Assembly: GCA_037127915.1 (NCBI GenBank)
Contig: JBAXXL010000017.1
Location: 17,006 to 81,005 of the forward strand
Length of the DNA stretch: 64,000 nucleotides
DNA from: JBAXXL01 sp037127915
GTDB lineage: Bacteria > Bacteroidota > Ignavibacteria > Kapaibacteriales > UBA2268
Direction of reading: 5' to 3'
Position numbers and translations under genes: made by a program. This document shows positions 63,674-64,000 of the stretch, piece after piece; the stretch's first letter is position 1; every line of letters starts with the position of its first letter. The notes beneath the pieces were generated by a model that was given only the letters and a program-made list of their open reading frames with translations, did not search any database and was not told the DNA's origin.

Positions 63674-63882
63674 TTAATTAAAATAAGTCCATGTTTTTTG
63701 ATATAATTAAGACTTCTTTTATCAATTGCTGTTGTTATATAACCTGTTACGTTATTCTGTCCAACTACTAAATGTCTTCCACTTGCAAATCCATTTTCTA
63801 AAATATAATTAAATGTACAAGTTTGAGGGTTCCAATATTTCACACCTTTTTCAATGGCCGTTTTTTCCCATTTTTTCCCCAA
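63670..63882 (-). CDS. C-terminal toxin domain fragment (70 aa)
   Basis: The frame opens at a TTG (GKKWEKTAIEKGVKYWNPQT) and ends KKHGLILIK. The ILENGFASGRHLVVGQNNVT and GYITTAI segments have the look of small RNase-like toxin tips of polymorphic toxins, possibly of the barnase/EndoU/colicin class; that class is a guess. The in-frame sequence upstream soon reaches a stop within the AT run before the GC-rich hairpin, so any delivery portion is missing. It overlaps its putative immunity gene by four bases. Confidence 0.5.
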   Translation of the reverse strand: MGKKWEKTAIEKGVKYWNPQTCTFNYILENGFASGRHLVVGQNNVTGYITTAIDKRSLNYIKKHGLILIK

Positions 63883-63883
63883 C

Positions 63884-63908
63884 CCCCGCCACTGGTGTTG
63901 TGGCGGGG
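63884..63908. repeat. GC-rich hairpin, right copy
   Basis: CCCCGCCAC and GTGGCGGGG, a perfect 9-bp stem matching the copy at 62218. It directly adjoins the start of the toxin-tail frame. Confidence 0.75.
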
Positions 63909-63926
63909 AGGAAAAAAATCAATAGG

Positions 63927-64000
63927 TTATTCATCTGTCACTTCTACCCAACTATCTAAAGGTATTCCAAATTCTTCAAAAGCATCTTCTTGGCATATTT
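63927..64000 (-). CDS. C-terminal end of a further small acidic protein, partial
   Basis: On the minus strand the frame runs from the window edge to a TAA at 63927. The 23 visible codons read about AFEEFGIPLDSWVEVTDE at the end, acidic like the neighbouring immunity-like proteins. The start lies outside the window, so nothing more can be said. Confidence 0.45.
   Translation of the reverse strand, partial: ICQEDAFEEFGIPLDSWVEVTDE

Noticed and set aside
1..64000. tRNA or rRNA genes
   Set aside because: No cloverleaf with a TTC-loop and acceptor stem or rRNA signature was noticed when reading both strands; without a covariance-model search a missed tRNA cannot be fully excluded.

Overview
The window is AT-rich DNA from a member of the Bacteroidota/Chlorobiota (FCB) group. 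The signs are many secreted proteins with PNP-type C-terminal sorting domains for the type IX secretion system (T9SS), Fibrobacter-type FISUMP paralogous domains, promoter elements of the TAnnTTTG type, and a BamD/OmpA-type outer-membrane cell envelope. A Kapabacteria/Ignavibacteria-like lineage is my best guess, from the mix of T9SS, FISUMP, an mtEFG1-like EF-G and HpnC/HpnD; it is not proven by the sequence.

Layout. 1-5.1 kb: three minus-strand VWA plus FISUMP secreted paralogues, the first cut by the window edge. 5.2-7.3 kb: fusA. 8-13 kb: a small lipoprotein and a tandem duplication of a large APC-superfamily permease, including its downstream repeats. 13.7-17.4 kb: rocD, then an IS3-family insertion, a DinD/Bro-N-like gene and what looks like the first codons of a lost DUF262 gene. 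17.6-20.4 kb: a cyclic-2,3-diphosphoglycerate-synthetase-like NTPase and pyrBI. 20.5-33.4 kb: secreted proteins (two RCC1-repeat proteins, a fourth and larger VWA/FISUMP protein, two proteins of unknown role) around a divergent FolD-family gene that resembles monofunctional yeast MTD1. 33.5-37.9 kb: prmC, a leucine-rich-repeat protein, twin SIMPL-domain genes and rpmB. 38-42.4 kb: three tandem YD-repeat-like genes and a duplicated lipoprotein. 42.5-46.2 kb: cydA with a K+ channel, thioredoxin and bamD. 46.2-57.7 kb: an OmpA-like porin and two very large T9SS cargo proteins. 58.1-62.2 kb: a PpiD-like chaperone and hpnC-hpnD. 62.2-64 kb: a string of toxin tails and small acidic immunity-like genes, apparently the tail of a polymorphic-toxin locus.

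How the genes fit together. Much of the window serves the cell surface: BamD, the OmpA-like protein and the PpiD-like chaperone relate to outer-membrane and periplasmic protein folding, and many other genes encode exported proteins. Housekeeping functions are interleaved singly (fusA, rocD, pyrBI, prmC, rpmB, trxA, cydA, hpnCD). Local duplication is the main process shaping the region: VWA/FISUMP, APC, RCC1, SIMPL, YD and lipoprotein genes are all present as neighbouring paralogues. One SIMPL pair carries a 257-bp identical tract that indicates recent gene conversion. Conserved short hairpins recur downstream of unrelated genes. No tRNA, rRNA or CRISPR array was recognised.
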